Positions 49,290 to 60,365 of a DNA stretch of 64,000 nt are shown here, one piece after another. Origin of the DNA: Megalobrama amblycephala (lineage: Eukaryota; Chordata; Actinopteri; Cypriniformes; Xenocyprididae); NCBI RefSeq assembly GCF_018812025.1, contig NC_063051.1, forward strand, positions 5,085,896 through 5,149,895, given 5' to 3'. Under the pieces are notes generated by a model that searched no databases, was not told the DNA's origin, and worked only from the letters and a program-made list of their open reading frames with translations. A program made the translations under genes and the position numbers. Position 1 is the stretch's first letter. Each line of letters opens with the position of its first letter.

Positions 49290-49400
49290 CTGTCATGCTC
49301 TTGAGCAAGCCACTTAACCCCAGGTTACTCCAGGCCAAGGGGATTTTCTCTTTAATAAGTGAGCTTCAAGATGCTTTGTGGAAAAAGTATAAGTTGAACC
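49290..49400 (+). mobile_element. tRNA-derived SINE tail region
   Basis: CATGCTCTTGAGCAAGCCAC, then TTAACCCCAGGTTACTCCAG and AATAAGTGAGCTTCAAGATG, in the order of the body and tail of common cyprinid SINEs as I remember them. Confidence 0.4.
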
Positions 49401-49644
49401 TAAGCATAATGTGAAATTTTAGACTATAATTACTGTAGATCAATATAACTATAACTACTGTAGATTTGCTTGGTGGTATCATTTGGTGCTGGTTTCATAC
49501 TCCTGCTATAAATCGTCAGTTTTTATAACAATGTGATGAAGTTGACTGTATATGTTCCATGCATGACCATCAAACCATAGCAATTCAAGGTAGAAAAGAC
49601 ATCTGCTGCAACCAGTGTTGGTAGTGTATAATACTAGTAAAAAG

Positions 49645-49939
49645 TAGGGCTGGGCGATATATCGCATGCGATTGTCACGCGCATTTCGTCAGTAAAGCCG
49701 GTTCCCTGATTACCGCTAAATCGCCATCACCTGCTTTCAAATGGAGCGCCATTTAATAGACAGAGCCGTAGATCACTGAGAGGCTACGCAATATTGCGTT
49801 CATTATCGAAGGCGATTCATCTGCGATAATGAATGCGATATTGCGTAGCTTGTCAGTGATCTACGGCTCTGTCTATTAAATGGCGGCTTTACTGATGAAA
49901 TGCGCGTGACAATCGCATGCGATATATCGCCCAGCCCTA
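49645..49939. mobile_element. Compact hAT-like foldback MITE with perfect 8-bp duplication
   Basis: Ends TAGGGCTGGGCGATATATCG and its exact inverse; the arms continue through GCATGCGATTGTCACGCGCA and further inverse blocks such as AATAGACAGAGCCGTAGATC / GATCTACGGCTCTGTCTATT. Flanked by identical GTAAAAAG at 49637-49644 and 49940-49947. 295 bp, CpG-rich for this window. One imperfect segment near 49695-49735. Confidence 0.9.
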
Positions 49940-49989
49940 GTAAAAAGTTTCAATTAATTTAAATAAATATTAAATAAAATCTTGGGTAT

Positions 49990-50930
49990 TCAATGAAAAC
50001 TTGTAAACTTGTAATATGTCAAATCTTTCCAGAGATACAGCCTCAGATGCAATTTGCAAATTTGTTGATGCAGTATACGAAAACATTTCCGTCTATCGGC
50101 ACAAAATCCATGGCTTTTATAAGGCAAGGTCTGAAGATGATCTGACTCAAATCTGGTGAAAATCGGACAAATAGTCTAGGAGGAGTTTGAACAAGTAGTT
50201 TTTAAAGGACAGGAAGTTTGGCAGACTATGGCAGAATTGTTATCTATGTTCTCGACACCACACAAGGAATCTATTAATACCAGTTTCATTACAATAGGTA
50301 AAATTAATTAAAAGCTATTAGCATTTTTTGTTGACAAGGTGGCGTTGTCTCAAAACATTTTGAATACCATCAGGGGCATAGTGCCGATGACACTTATCCA
50401 GATTTGTAACGATACGTTAAGGCGTTCATAAAATATAGCATTTTTTGTCTAAATTCAAAATGGCCGACGCCCAAAATGGCCAATATGGGAAAATTTGAAA
50501 ATTGGCATATCGTTTCACTTGGCATGCTGCACCGAATCTAAAGAGACCACTTTTGGCCAAACCGTTCCGAAATTATGAGCAAAAATTGCTTTTTTTCATA
50601 TCTCCTCACCACTAAGTGACACTGTGCCGAAACTGTGCAGGTATCATCAGGTCATGGCTGTCATAACGCACACCAAGTTTGGTCTGAATATGCTAAAGCA
50701 TTGCGGACAAATAGCCTTGCGTTAATTTTGGCCGTGCTCTTTGTCAAATTCGTTTGCACATTATTTGAGAATGGTCTGACTAATCATATATTTGAATTGA
50801 ATTCCATGTTTTTTTTTTTTTCTGGGGGGGTTTCTGCATAGTCTGAAGATGATCTGGTTCAATTTTCATGAAAATTGGAGCAACAATCTAGGAGGAGTTT
50901 GAAAAAGTAGGCTTTTCGTAAAATATACAA
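49990..50930. repeat. Probable dispersed repeat with AGGAGGAGTTTGAA motifs
   Basis: TAGTCTAGGAGGAGTTTGAA at about 50173 recurs as AATCTAGGAGGAGTTTGAAA at about 50887, each preceded by GTCTGAAGATGATCTG and AAAATNGGA. So 50120-50195 and 50835-50905 are an internal direct duplication. The wider unit resembles repeats I recall from fish, but its class is unknown. Confidence 0.45.
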
Positions 50931-51256
50931 AATACTTAATTGAAGCAGCTTGTGTGCAAGTGGTCAGCAATGAGTGAATACATAAATGTGCACAACTAAG
51001 GCAGAATCTTTGAACAGCAGTATACACATACATAATTCATCTATGCTTATCCATCACAGCATTTCCACCATTCATTCAGATTCCTAGAACAACAATCCTA
51101 GAAACATCCCTTTTTGTTGTAAAATTGAAAGGTATGTTCTCTAGAAATGTTGTGGGGCAAGGACAGAAAGTGCACTTAACAGTAAGATGGCAGCCAGCGA
51201 TCCATCCCACAACCCAATAATCACAGTGGCAGATACCCATGCTCCTTCTGCCTTGA

Positions 51257-52146
51257 AGGAATATTTCACTACAAAATAAAAATCTGTCATCAGTTGCTCA
51301 CCCTTGTGTCATTCCAAACTTGCATTACTTACTTTATTCTGAGGAACGGAACATTTTTGAAGAATGGTGTAGTCTCCCTTTTTTATGCAACAATAAATGT
51401 GGACTCAAACTTTGAAGCTTCAAAAAGGATGCTAAATCATCTTAAAAGATGGGATCCACCGATATTAAAACTCTTATATTTTCATTATTATTTTCATTTT
51501 GTTGCTGATAACCAATGAATAGCTGATATTAAAATTATTTACTATTTTGTTAAAGTACATTAAAAATAATAAAATAAACCTCTGAAAATCATGTGAATTT
51601 AGCTATCTATTTAGGTAAAAATTCATTTTGAGATTTGCTAAAGATTACTTCTAACAGTGTTATTAAATTATTTGTGTTTTTAAAATTAAAATTATCCATT
51701 ATAATATTTTCAGTGAACGACCTTGCCATTATCTAATTTTAAATTAGATAATGGCAAAGTCGTTCACTGAAAATATTATTCATGAAAAATGTAGTAATGT
51801 CCAAATTGTGAAAAAAATGCTCTTTTGAGTCAAATTGTCAATTAATTGCTTGATATTGTTCACAAAATCAGTCTTAAAGATTCATTTATGAATCAGACTG
51901 ATACAGTTCTCAAGTTCAACTCACTACCTCGATCTCAATGGTTTGATCAGTTAACAGTTCACTGGAGGGGAACATTATTAGTGAAATATTACTGACTTGA
52001 ATTCAGAAGACAAGGAATACAGCGTCACATGGACGACAAGTACTTTAAATTCCTCTAAATTTCTCTGTTTCTCTTCCAGAGAAGTAAGAAAGTCATGGGT
52101 TTAGAACAACATGATGACAATTTTCATCTTGGGATGAACTATTCCT
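51257..52146. mobile_element. AGTTCACCC-family element (decayed TTAA edges)
   Basis: Left edge TTGA then AGGAATATTTCACTACAAAA; right edge GGGATGAACTATTCCT then TTAG. The region from 51905 matches 6590 onward in the copy at 5843-6902 (CAGTTCTCAAGTTCAACTCA against CAGTTCTCGAGTTCAACTCA). Contains a perfect-looking hairpin at 51701-51779. Confidence 0.6.
51701..51779. repeat. 39-bp-arm palindrome with almost no loop
   Basis: Arms 51701-51739 and 51741-51779 are inverse copies with a single mismatch (C at 51722 against the complement of the other arm) and a one-base centre. Includes TTTCAGTGAACGAC and GTCGTTCACTGAAA. Confidence 0.9.
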
Positions 52147-53064
52147 TTAGGCCTCAACTTGAGATTAAAAAGATAGGGATGCACTTGGAAAGATAACGAG
52201 AGAGAAAAAAGAAGTTTGTGATCCAGACTGCAGAAAGCAAATTCCAAAGATGGATATTAAGAAAGACGGAATTAAGAAAAAAATACTGTTATATAAACTA
52301 CCATTACTTTCATCTCTAATGAATTCCACCCACATGTTCAAATTTATTATTAGTCTGTCTTTAAATAAACTTTATATGCCACAATGAGAGAAATAAATAG
52401 TCTCGGAGGAAGCCAAGCTGTGCTGTGGAGTGGTTCGACTGAATTCTGCACACTGCTGTCTCCCAGTGTTCTCACCTCTAATTTGGCTATGCTTGTTAGC
52501 AACAAAATGGGATGAGCCATGCATCCCAGATGCATCCATAAATAAACATGAACACACGAGAGAAGGATCCCATTCCTATTTGAATAGCAGATGTGGTGTG
52601 GATAGAGAGACGAATGTGTATTTTCTCCTGTGTATCCTTCCTCTCTCTGTCTCACTCCTTCAATACATAATGGCACTAAAGTTCTCAAAGCTTAGTCACA
52701 CCTTTGTGAGATTATAAACCAGACGACAGAGGCAGTGTTGACTGATCTGAGGAGAGGCTGATAGTTTATTGATCCACCTAACACTTGTTTGAGGGCTTAC
52801 TTCAAACGCAACCAACCCAGATCAGATCACTATCATAAAAGTATTACCCTCTCACTGGCAATTGTAGGGTTCTCAGATTTTTTGACAAATTCATTTCCAT
52901 GACATTTCCAGTCATTCCTGGTTATTTTATGGTATTAAATTAAACATCTAGTGTACAAATGTCTCAAACAGGACCCTCAACAGACAGACTGTTTCACGCT
53001 GACAAGTTATGTTCTACACAACTATTTACAAAAAAAGAATTGATTAAACATTTAGAAGAATAGA

Positions 53065-53088
53065 GCATTTTTTTTTTTTTTTTTTTTT
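53065..53088. repeat. Poly-T tract
   Basis: Run of about 23 T. Confidence 0.85.
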
Positions 53089-53946
53089 TGGAAAGCATTA
53101 TTCCCTGAAATTTCTCTCCATGGAATTCCATATACATGTACTGTAGCTTCCATACGGTGCGGGATGCATTATAAGGGAATTTTGCTATGGGTGACTAGTA
53201 TCAGAATGGAGATGCTGAAGATCTATAGGTAGCACCTGGCAGTTTTTATTTTCATCCCTTATAAATTGGATCTTGAGTCTAATAAATCACACGTGCAGTG
53301 ACTACAAAGGCATAAGGCACTGTCAGAATTCACAGAATTGTTCAAATTTGTTTAACAACAGCTGATTAAAAACTGTTTTGCACTGTTGTTGACATTATGT
53401 CATAGGTCAAAGAACATATGGGTCATCATGCCAATATGGCGGATGTAGCTCGCTACCACACACCTGCATACCTGTCTGAAGAACGCTCATCGTTGATCCA
53501 GAAGTAAGTCCTCCATTGAATTCAGTGTTTTGAAAGTGCGAGGTTTCGGAGACAAGTTTTCCTTCAGTCGACTACTATTCAGTGGCTATTCTACAGCGCT
53601 GCGCATGCGCAAGATCAGTTTAGTCGGATTCTCGAACGATCCGTTTATGATGATTAGTGAATCAAAAAAAAATACAGTGCGATGAGCATAGTACGATTAC
53701 TGAATAATTACTCTCTTGTGATCCAGTCTTTTTAGTGAATCAAAAGAAATACATTTTTGTTATCCGATTCAGTCCAATTCCCGAAAGAATGACTGATTCT
53801 ATTGAAGTTATTCATTTCAGCTAAACAAACCAGAAACTGTTAGCCTATGTTGTTGACAGGCTACACATGAGTTATATTCTAATTGGTTGTGTTAAAATAA
53901 TTGAATGAATGAAATGTTAACACATTTTGTGTTTTATATTTGATAC

Positions 53947-53950
<4 letters not shown>

Positions 53951-53982
<32 letters not shown>
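53951..53982. repeat. Poly-A tract
   Basis: Run of about 32 A, the longest homopolymer in the window. Confidence 0.9.
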
Positions 53983-53987
<5 letters not shown>

Positions 53988-54464
53988 TGAAGTCTAACGC
54001 CTTTTGAAAGAATTCTTTTTAAATTGCATATTATATGTTAGCATGTTTATAGACGACCTGTTCTTTTGAAATCTTTTGACTCTCGAGTAGTAGGCTAATT
54101 CTGTAAGAACTGCATTTCTTTTATAGTAGGCTATTTCCTCATATTCCTTCCTTAAAAGTAGGCTACTACAATTCACATTCTTACTTATCAGGTCACTGCA
54201 TACTACGAAAGTCATTGGGGTCGTGGTCAGGTTTTCATAAAAGCTGCGCATGCTTTTCGTATTTAACATACATCATTATTCATAAGGATATAGATAATGT
54301 AGGCTATACTTTACATTATTTGGCATCTCGAATAAAACTTCGGCTTACAGTTTAACTTTGAATAATCTATCAGTGCATACTAGCTAATGAATCCACTCAC
54401 CGAGTCACCGTGATGCGCTCCCTTTCACTGTATTCCGAGTCAAAATTAGAGAAGACGTGGGAAT

Positions 54465-54473
54465 TTACTCCAT
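54465..54473 (-). promoter_or_regulatory. Minimal upstream ORF ATG-GAG-TAA in putative exon 1
   Basis: A two-codon frame followed directly by a stop lies in the putative 5' UTR. Such minimal frames can stall or recycle ribosomes. Only its presence is seen; function is inferred. Confidence 0.3.
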
Positions 54474-54502
54474 ATTCAGTGATGAGATGAACCTCAGCAC
54501 CT

Positions 54503-54529
54503 CTAACCCCCTAATGTCGTAAGCAACAT
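54503..54529 (-). promoter_or_regulatory. Upstream ORF, 8 codons plus stop, in putative exon 1
   Basis: On the minus strand an ATG at 54529 opens an 8-codon frame (MLLTTLGG) ending with TAG at 54503. If the exon-1 model is right, a scanning ribosome meets it before the contactin start codon. A role in translation is inferred. Confidence 0.35.
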
Positions 54530-54540
54530 CTTTCCTGATA

Positions 54541-54860
54541 TCGTTCTCTCACTTTTAGTACAAAATAAATGCCCTCTAAATCGAAGACTGTGTGGAGACG
54601 GACAGGAGAACGAGATCTATTCCCTCTCGTGCACAGAGATGCTCCTCGTATTCCCGCAAGCGCCCCGCAATTAGTCCACGAATCACAGCGCTCCGGCTTA
54701 TCCACTGCACACACGTGCCCCGTGATCGGTTCCGACCAGCAGAGTGATCCAAAAGACGGTTGGTTAGGTATATATGATGCGTATCTCCTCCTCCAGCAGG
54801 CGCTCAGTGGATGAAATGCGCAGTTGTGGTACCTAACGTGCTGCTGCACCTCCAGCTGAG
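54541..54860 (-). promoter_or_regulatory. Probable CpG-rich promoter of the contactin gene
   Basis: About twenty CpG dinucleotides fall in these 320 bases, while most of the window is CpG-poor. Read on the minus strand it holds a TATA-like CATATATAC near 54775-54767 and a CACGTG E-box near 54718-54713. It lies directly upstream of a probable first exon with a consensus donor at 54401. The start site near 54740 is inferred from the TATA-like motif only. A 128-codon open frame (54897-54511) crosses the region but looks incidental. Confidence 0.5.
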
Positions 54861-55904
54861 AGTGTCTCTGTAAGCACGCCCCAAATTCAATGAGCAAAGT
54901 GCCTCAAAGCGATGATTTTTATATGATAGTGATGATAATCATTCGCATCACTTGTCTAACGCCTGACCTCTCCTGCAGTGCCATTTCTGGTTTGAGATAT
55001 AGTAATTAAAATGGGATGTCATAAACTGACCCTTAAGAATTTTATTTGCAATCCTGCAATATTAGAACTGTAATAACATAATGGCTCTGCTTTAATCCCC
55101 CTTACATTTGCATAAAGCTTATCTATGTGTGCTATGCTGAGATACGACAAGGGCAGCTCAGGATAAAGCTAATATGTAAGAAGATGCATTTGTTCCACAA
55201 AAGCATCCTCCCTGTAGCATTGTCGGTTAGTTCACAGCTCGACTGAGATGGGTGCTAGTTGTCACACGTTTTACTCTTGTGAATATTTCTCAGGGCAGGT
55301 TTATTTTTGAAAATCAATTATAGGCACAAACTTTAAAGCAATTAAATAAGTCCACCATAAAAAAGTTCATTGAACACACATCAATCGACTCAATGGGGCA
55401 TGTTGTCACATTATAACAAAACAAAAATGTCATAGGCCTATATGAAGAAGAAAAATATCAAACCAATGTTTTGGCCAACAGAAATAGTAATCATTTTAAT
55501 TAATAAAGATAATAAAACGTGTATAACATATGTGACAACTATTAAGCTGCCATTTTGTGTTAATTTGATTAAGCAACTATTGAAATGAGAGGATATTGAA
55601 ATTTTAGTTTGGAGGACAGAATTCTTTATTATAATTTACTAAATATGCAATTGGACTTTTGCCTCAAAACCGTATAGGTACTGACATATAGCCCTGGTGA
55701 ACTTCCATGTGTGACAATAAGCCCCATTCTCCCATGATTTAAACTGACTAGGAAACCAGTGAATGTCAGATAACCCTACTATTCCAGGTCATTTGGAATT
55801 CAGCAACAAAACAGCACACCCTACTGCTGAATGCCACCATAACACAGTCACTTTTCCTCTTCTGAACCTTGCACAACCTTTGTCCTTCAATGCTATAAAT
55901 TGCT

Positions 55905-55932
55905 GGAAAAAAAAAAAAAAAAAAAAAAAAAA
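55905..55932. repeat. Poly-A tract
   Basis: Run of about 28 A. Confidence 0.85.
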
Positions 55933-56230
55933 CATAACCCAGCCTGAGGTGGTTTGCTGGTTGTAGCTGTCTGATTTCTGCTATCCAGACTGGTTTGATG
56001 GTTTTGGAGGGTTTTGGGCACCTATTCAGGCTGACCAACAAACTTAAAGGGGGGGTGTAATGCTATTTCATGCATTCTGACTTATTTACACTGTTAAAGA
56101 GTTGGAATCTCATGCTAAACATGCCCAAAGTTTCAAAACACGAGTTGGACGTATGGAAGTATTTCTGTGCCAAATACACTCCTTCCGGTTTCGGACCGGG
56201 TTTCGTGCACACACATATCACCCAGAGCAA

Positions 56231-56600
56231 GGCTGCGTTCCAATTCGTTTTTTTATGACCTTCCATCCTAAGCCCTTGATCACTTGGAATCTGCTATGGA
56301 GTTGATTTATTATTTAATTTTTTCCCCTTACAAAATTGTTTAATGCAGCATTCTGTATGTATATATGTGTAATGTAAATTAAGCGTGATATTCGGTGACG
56401 TCACAATCGCGTTAACCTCATATTTTCGCGTTGCATTGTGTACATATGAAGTAGACTAGACAGAGGGTCTGTCCATATAAACTTCCCTCATCCACTTCAC
56501 GAAGTGTAACACATTTCAAAATGGCGGAAGCAATTCCCCCAAGGGGAAGTGCTTAGGGAAGTTCACGAGTGCGTGTCTAAAACTGGAGTGGAACGCAGCC
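56231..56600. mobile_element. Inverted-repeat element with ends GGCTGCGTTCC
   Basis: GGCTGCGTTCCAATTCG at left, GGAACGCAGCC at right; 370 bp. Flanks CAGAGCAA and CATGAGCAA are similar with a one-base shift, perhaps an imperfect duplication. The interior also contains CTTCCCTCATCCACTTCACG and an inverse-like CTTAGGGAAGTTCACGAG. Confidence 0.6.
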
Positions 56601-56683
56601 CATGAGCAAGAGCACGCCCATCAACGCGTTTCGTTAGGGATACGGAAACCGAGAGATTTTTCAACAATGGCTATGTCCCAATT

Positions 56684-56914
56684 CAGGGGCTGCACCCTTT
56701 GAAGGCTGCATACATCATTGAGGTAGTCTCATTTAGGAAACTTAAGCATTAGATTGCAACGTAAGAAAGACATTATAGTATTTTACACCTCACAATGAAT
56801 ATCAGTCAATTTTATTATGGTTACTTTTCTTAAATATGACATCCTTGATGAAGTATTAAGCCTTCAAATGCGATCTCCGAAGGACGCAGCCTTCAAAATG
56901 AGATGCAGCCCCTG
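56684..56914. mobile_element. Inverted-repeat MITE with ends CAGGGGCTGCA
   Basis: CAGGGGCTGCACCCTTTGAA then GGCTGC at left; GCAGCCTTCAAAATGAGATG then CAGCCCCTG at right. 231 bp. No clear target duplication. Confidence 0.65.
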
Positions 56915-58038
56915 TCAACAAAGGAGTGTGTAAGTGCATAAAATGTAAACACCACAAACGTTTTTAATCCCTTTGTATTTATAATGATGTCGCAGACATC
57001 TCTACGCAAAAGCTGCGCACGCTCGTGACTCTTTTGCTCCGCCCACGGCACTGACGGCAGGCATGCCTCCAGCAGCTCGGCTTTTTTCGGAAAGACTCGG
57101 TTTAGCGTATCTATCTTTCAGGTTTGTCTTAAGTGTATTTTCTGTGGCTATAGTCAAGATCAGTTTATTCGATTTTGAGTCCAAATGCTCCTGAAATATG
57201 GACTTGAGATGGACTTTAATCTGAGTCTGGTCTTGTCTGAATTCAATTTCTACAACACTGCAACTTAAGGTGTTATTTTTCAGGAGATACTGTAAAATCC
57301 ATTTACTGCTAGAATTCAACCATATTTAAAGGATAACTGGAAATACCTCCCTATGATTTTTCAGAGTGAACCAAACACTTAACAGTGTCAATCAATAAAG
57401 CCTGAGGTATCTGAAGACTGGATTCATGGCATGGTATTGTGGCCCAGAAATGTAGTTTCTTCTTTGACCCTGTGTCAAAACGCAATGTGCTTTTTAAGAA
57501 ATCAAAGAAAAACAGAGGAGACAGTGATGAGAGATGGAGCAAAAGGTCTTTGAGAAATGTCTGGTAAATAATAGCACAGTTTTTCATTTAATTATGTGCA
57601 CTGGACCCTGAGGAGCTCCTCATCTATGGAAGAAAACATGTTCGGTTGACAACCGCATGACCTGCTGCTTTGTGAAACACTCAGTGAATCCGAATGGTTG
57701 ACTGCACTGGCTAGTGTTATAGCATGTAATTCGCAACATTTAGCTTGAGGTGAGAATGAGCTGATATTTTTCAGCACATAAACATTAAAGGAATAGTTCA
57801 CCCATAATGAAAATTCTTTTTAACTTACCCACCCTCATGTCATGTGTCATTTTCAGTAGAACATGCAAGAATTTTTGACAAATCTTATTTAAAAGAGGGT
57901 GATTATCATTGAATAAAGACTTTTCCTTTTATCAAATGGTTTCAGAAGATTTGTAATATCGTCTATAGGTCGTTTGGAATACTTTTATGGTGCTTTTTTT
58001 TTTTTGTCCTTTTTGGAGCTTGACAGATTTGGTCACTC

Positions 58039-58213
58039 CACTGTAAAAAAAAAGTATTTTTCGAAGTTGTAAACAAAGATTATCGGAGTATGTTTTACAA
58101 GATAATACTATTTTAGTGTTTGTACTCCAAATGTTCCATGCAGTTTCTTTGTAATTATTAATGAAATTTACTAGCAATTTGAAAGTGAAATTCCTACACC
58201 ATTTTTTTCAGTG
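58039..58213. mobile_element. CACTGTAAAAAA-type MITE
   Basis: CACTGTAAAAAAAAAGTATT at left and ACCATTTTTTTCAGTG at right, 175 bp. Same kind of ends as 61932-62173. Confidence 0.55.
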
Positions 58214-58329
58214 TGTGAGTTGTTTATAGAAAAGAGCTGTGTAAAAATAAAAAAAAATAAAAATCTATTGGAAAAAATATTCTAACATACAGGTTTGGGA
58301 TAACTTGAGGGTGAGCAAATGTCTGAAAT

Positions 58330-58683
58330 GAAAGCTCTAACATAAGTTCTGCCGGGCAGACTCTAATGTTACGTCACTTATTAGTTTAGATCTAACCAAT
58401 CATTATCTAACACTATAAAAGATCGGTACTTACACATGTCTGAGTTCGCAGATGCTGACGCCAACCTCCACCTCCATCCTCCCCACCACCACCAGGATGG
58501 TCCCTGTCCATACCTCCCAGGGAGTCAGCTATGCCCCTGCCTTTATCTCTAGGCAGGAAATGCAGAGACTACAACCCTCTGGATGTGTGCTAAGGACGGG
58601 GCCTACGCCAAAGAACTTTATCCCATATTTATTGTTAATAAATTACATTGTTACATTATCTTGCCTCCCGAGTCTTTCTGGTA
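58330..58683 (+). mobile_element. Insertion resembling a solitary LTR (uncertain)
   Basis: Contains a TATA-type CTATAAAAG (58413) and an AATAAA (58638) about 220 bp later, then TTGCCTCCCGAGTCTTTCTG. It interrupts the right part of the AGTTCACCC element. Clear TG/CA ends and a target duplication were not found, so the class is unsure. A short Pro/Thr-rich frame inside (58452-58715) has no recognised domain. Confidence 0.35.
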
Positions 58684-59346
58684 GAACTATTTCTTTAAGG
58701 TTTATGAATATATGAACAAGGGTGCTGGATATTAATACTTGGTTTTATGGCATACATAAATATTGTGTCTTAAATAGACAAGTAACTTCTGGTTGCCTCC
58801 TAGCTGAGCCAGCAATCCAAATATCTAAGCAAACATTATTATGAAATGCAGCACTAACCTCGGATTTCATTATCCAGGCTTGAGGATAAGACTCTGGCTA
58901 TGTGCAATATAGACAAATCTTCTCACGTTATTTTATCGTGTGATACAGAGGGGAAAATGGCATCAAACAGAATTTGATCCCTCATTTGGTGGATATCCTG
59001 CAGGGGTTTGTGCACTTCAAAGCTGGGCAGGTGACACAGATCCATCTGGTTCCCCTATAGGCTTTGAGTAAATCAAGGGCACCTCACTGCTTATTCAGCA
59101 TGACATTTCTTTCATTGTTTTCTCAAGACAGTGCAGCATGTCTTACTTGGGCATTCTTGAGACACAGATGAGCTGTTATCTCTTGTGATATGTTTTCTCC
59201 AGTTTCTCTTTTATCTCTTTTTTTCCCAATTGGTATCTACAGCTCAGTCTACATGAACACTTTTAGAATACATTGTTTCCAAATACAGTTGGCATTGATT
59301 TTGCATTATTGCATTCTTAAAGCACATATGAATGGATTGGGTTTAA

Positions 59347-59706
59347 AGGGTTAGTTCACCCAAAGATGAAAATGACCCCATAATTTGCTCACACTCAAGC
59401 CAGCTCATTATTTTACTTTGTAAAATTTGAAATAAGGATATTTGTCTCACAAAAATGCATCAATTCACTTCAGAAGGCCTTTATTAACCCCCCAGAGCTG
59501 CATGGAGTACGTTTTATGATCTATGGATGCATTTTTTGGACTTCAAAAACTCATCCTCTATTCATTCCCATTATAAGCTTGGATGAGCCAGGATATTTTT
59601 TATTATAACTCTGTGTTTGGCTGAAAGAAGAAAGTCATATACACTTAGGATGGCTTGAGGGTGAGTAAATTATGTGGTAATTTTCATTTTTGGATGAACT
59701 ATCCCT
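59347..59706. mobile_element. Intact TTAA-flanked MITE of the AGTTCACCC family
   Basis: TTAA at 59343-59346 and 59707-59710. Ends AGGGTTAGTTCACCC and GGATGAACTATCCCT. Interior shares CACTCAAGCC...GGATGGCTTGAGGGTGAGTA and AGAAAGTCATATACAC with 31513-33808. 360 bp. Confidence 0.85.
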
Positions 59707-60365
59707 TTAAATGAGGTAAATGAAGTCCTAAATCACAGCAAATCTCGTCTAAAGAGGAGTATTTAGGTTTGATGTTATTTATTGATGGATCCATTAATCT
59801 TCATCTGCTAATTTGTTTACAGTGCCATTTTACAATGCTCTGAATTCCAAGAAAATCATTATTTCTGGCTTTTAAAAATATATTTAGTAATGGGACTCCT
59901 GAATGACCTGTCAATCATGGCTCATCATTAATCATAACCAAATAGTTGGGGAAACTTTTAATGACTTGTCAACTAGTCATCAATCATGAATTTCATAGCC
60001 ATCAATCATAATCAAACTGTTGAGGGAAACTTAATTAAACTGAATGCTTGACCTATATATTTATTTATTTGGTTTTCATTTTTTAACAAATAAGACATCT
60101 TATTTAAAAATTTATTGTTAAAAAAAATGCATTTGCAAAAATTATTTAAAAGCTGTAAAATGCCATTTTTATTTTAACCATTTAATATATGGTTTCGATT
60201 TTCAAATTTTTGCCCATGACCTTCATCAACAGCAAATTTTCTTTCAGGCTAAATTTGATGAAATACAGTGGAAAAACACAATCATTAGTGTGTCACACGT
60301 TTGCTGTCTGGCCACTAAAGTAATTGACATTATGCTTCCATCAAATTATATCATAGACTGTAGGT

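Larger units (their letters stand above)
44918..54400 (-). other. Putative contactin intron 1 (9.5 kb)
   Basis: Between the putative leader exon and exon 2. Holds dispersed repeats at 45950-46115, 46960-47128, 49290-49400, 49645-49939 and 51257-52146, a G-run at 48096-48118 and homopolymers near 53066 and 53951. An open frame at 47752-48054 has no recognisable domain. Sequence at 52160-53940 shows nothing I can name. Confidence 0.6.
54401..54740 (-). other. Putative non-coding exon 1 (5' UTR) of the contactin gene
   Basis: The 3' edge is a strong donor on the minus strand, ACTCG followed by GTGAGTGG, with the exon ending at 54401. The next coding exon begins with its own acceptor at 44917 and carries the start codon, so a non-coding leader exon is needed. 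The CpG-rich stretch here is the best candidate. The 5' edge is a guess from the TATA-like motif. Two very short upstream ORFs lie inside. Further leader exons inside the 9.5-kb first intron cannot be excluded. Confidence 0.42.
56048..56914. mobile_element. TTAA-edged repeat (AGGGGGGGTGTAATGCTATT), left part, carrying two insertions
   Basis: TTAA (56044-56047) then AGGGGGGGTGTAATGCTATT. Family members I recall continue with TTTCATGCATTCTGACTT, as here. A matching right end was not located, so the end given is only the limit of what is described. Confidence 0.4.
57789..58694. mobile_element. AGTTCACCC-family TTAA element carrying two insertions
   Basis: Left: TTAA (57785-57788) then AGGAATAGTTCACCCATAAT. 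Right: GTAGAACTATTTCT then TTAA (58695-58698). Inside are a CACTGTAAAA MITE (58039-58213) and an insertion with promoter-like and polyA-like signals (about 58330-58683). Confidence 0.6.

Noticed and set aside
51701..51779. Hairpin as a microRNA precursor
   Set aside because: A near-perfect 39-bp stem with a one-base loop does not resemble the bulged stems and larger loops of real precursors.
54511..54897. 128-codon open frame on the minus strand across the promoter
   Set aside because: No recognisable domain, and it lies in CpG-rich DNA that lacks stops by composition. It runs through the putative promoter and exon 1 rather than a coding exon.
58452..58715. Pro/Thr-rich open frame
   Set aside because: It lies inside an inserted repeat between a TATA-like and an AATAAA signal; no protein family recognised.
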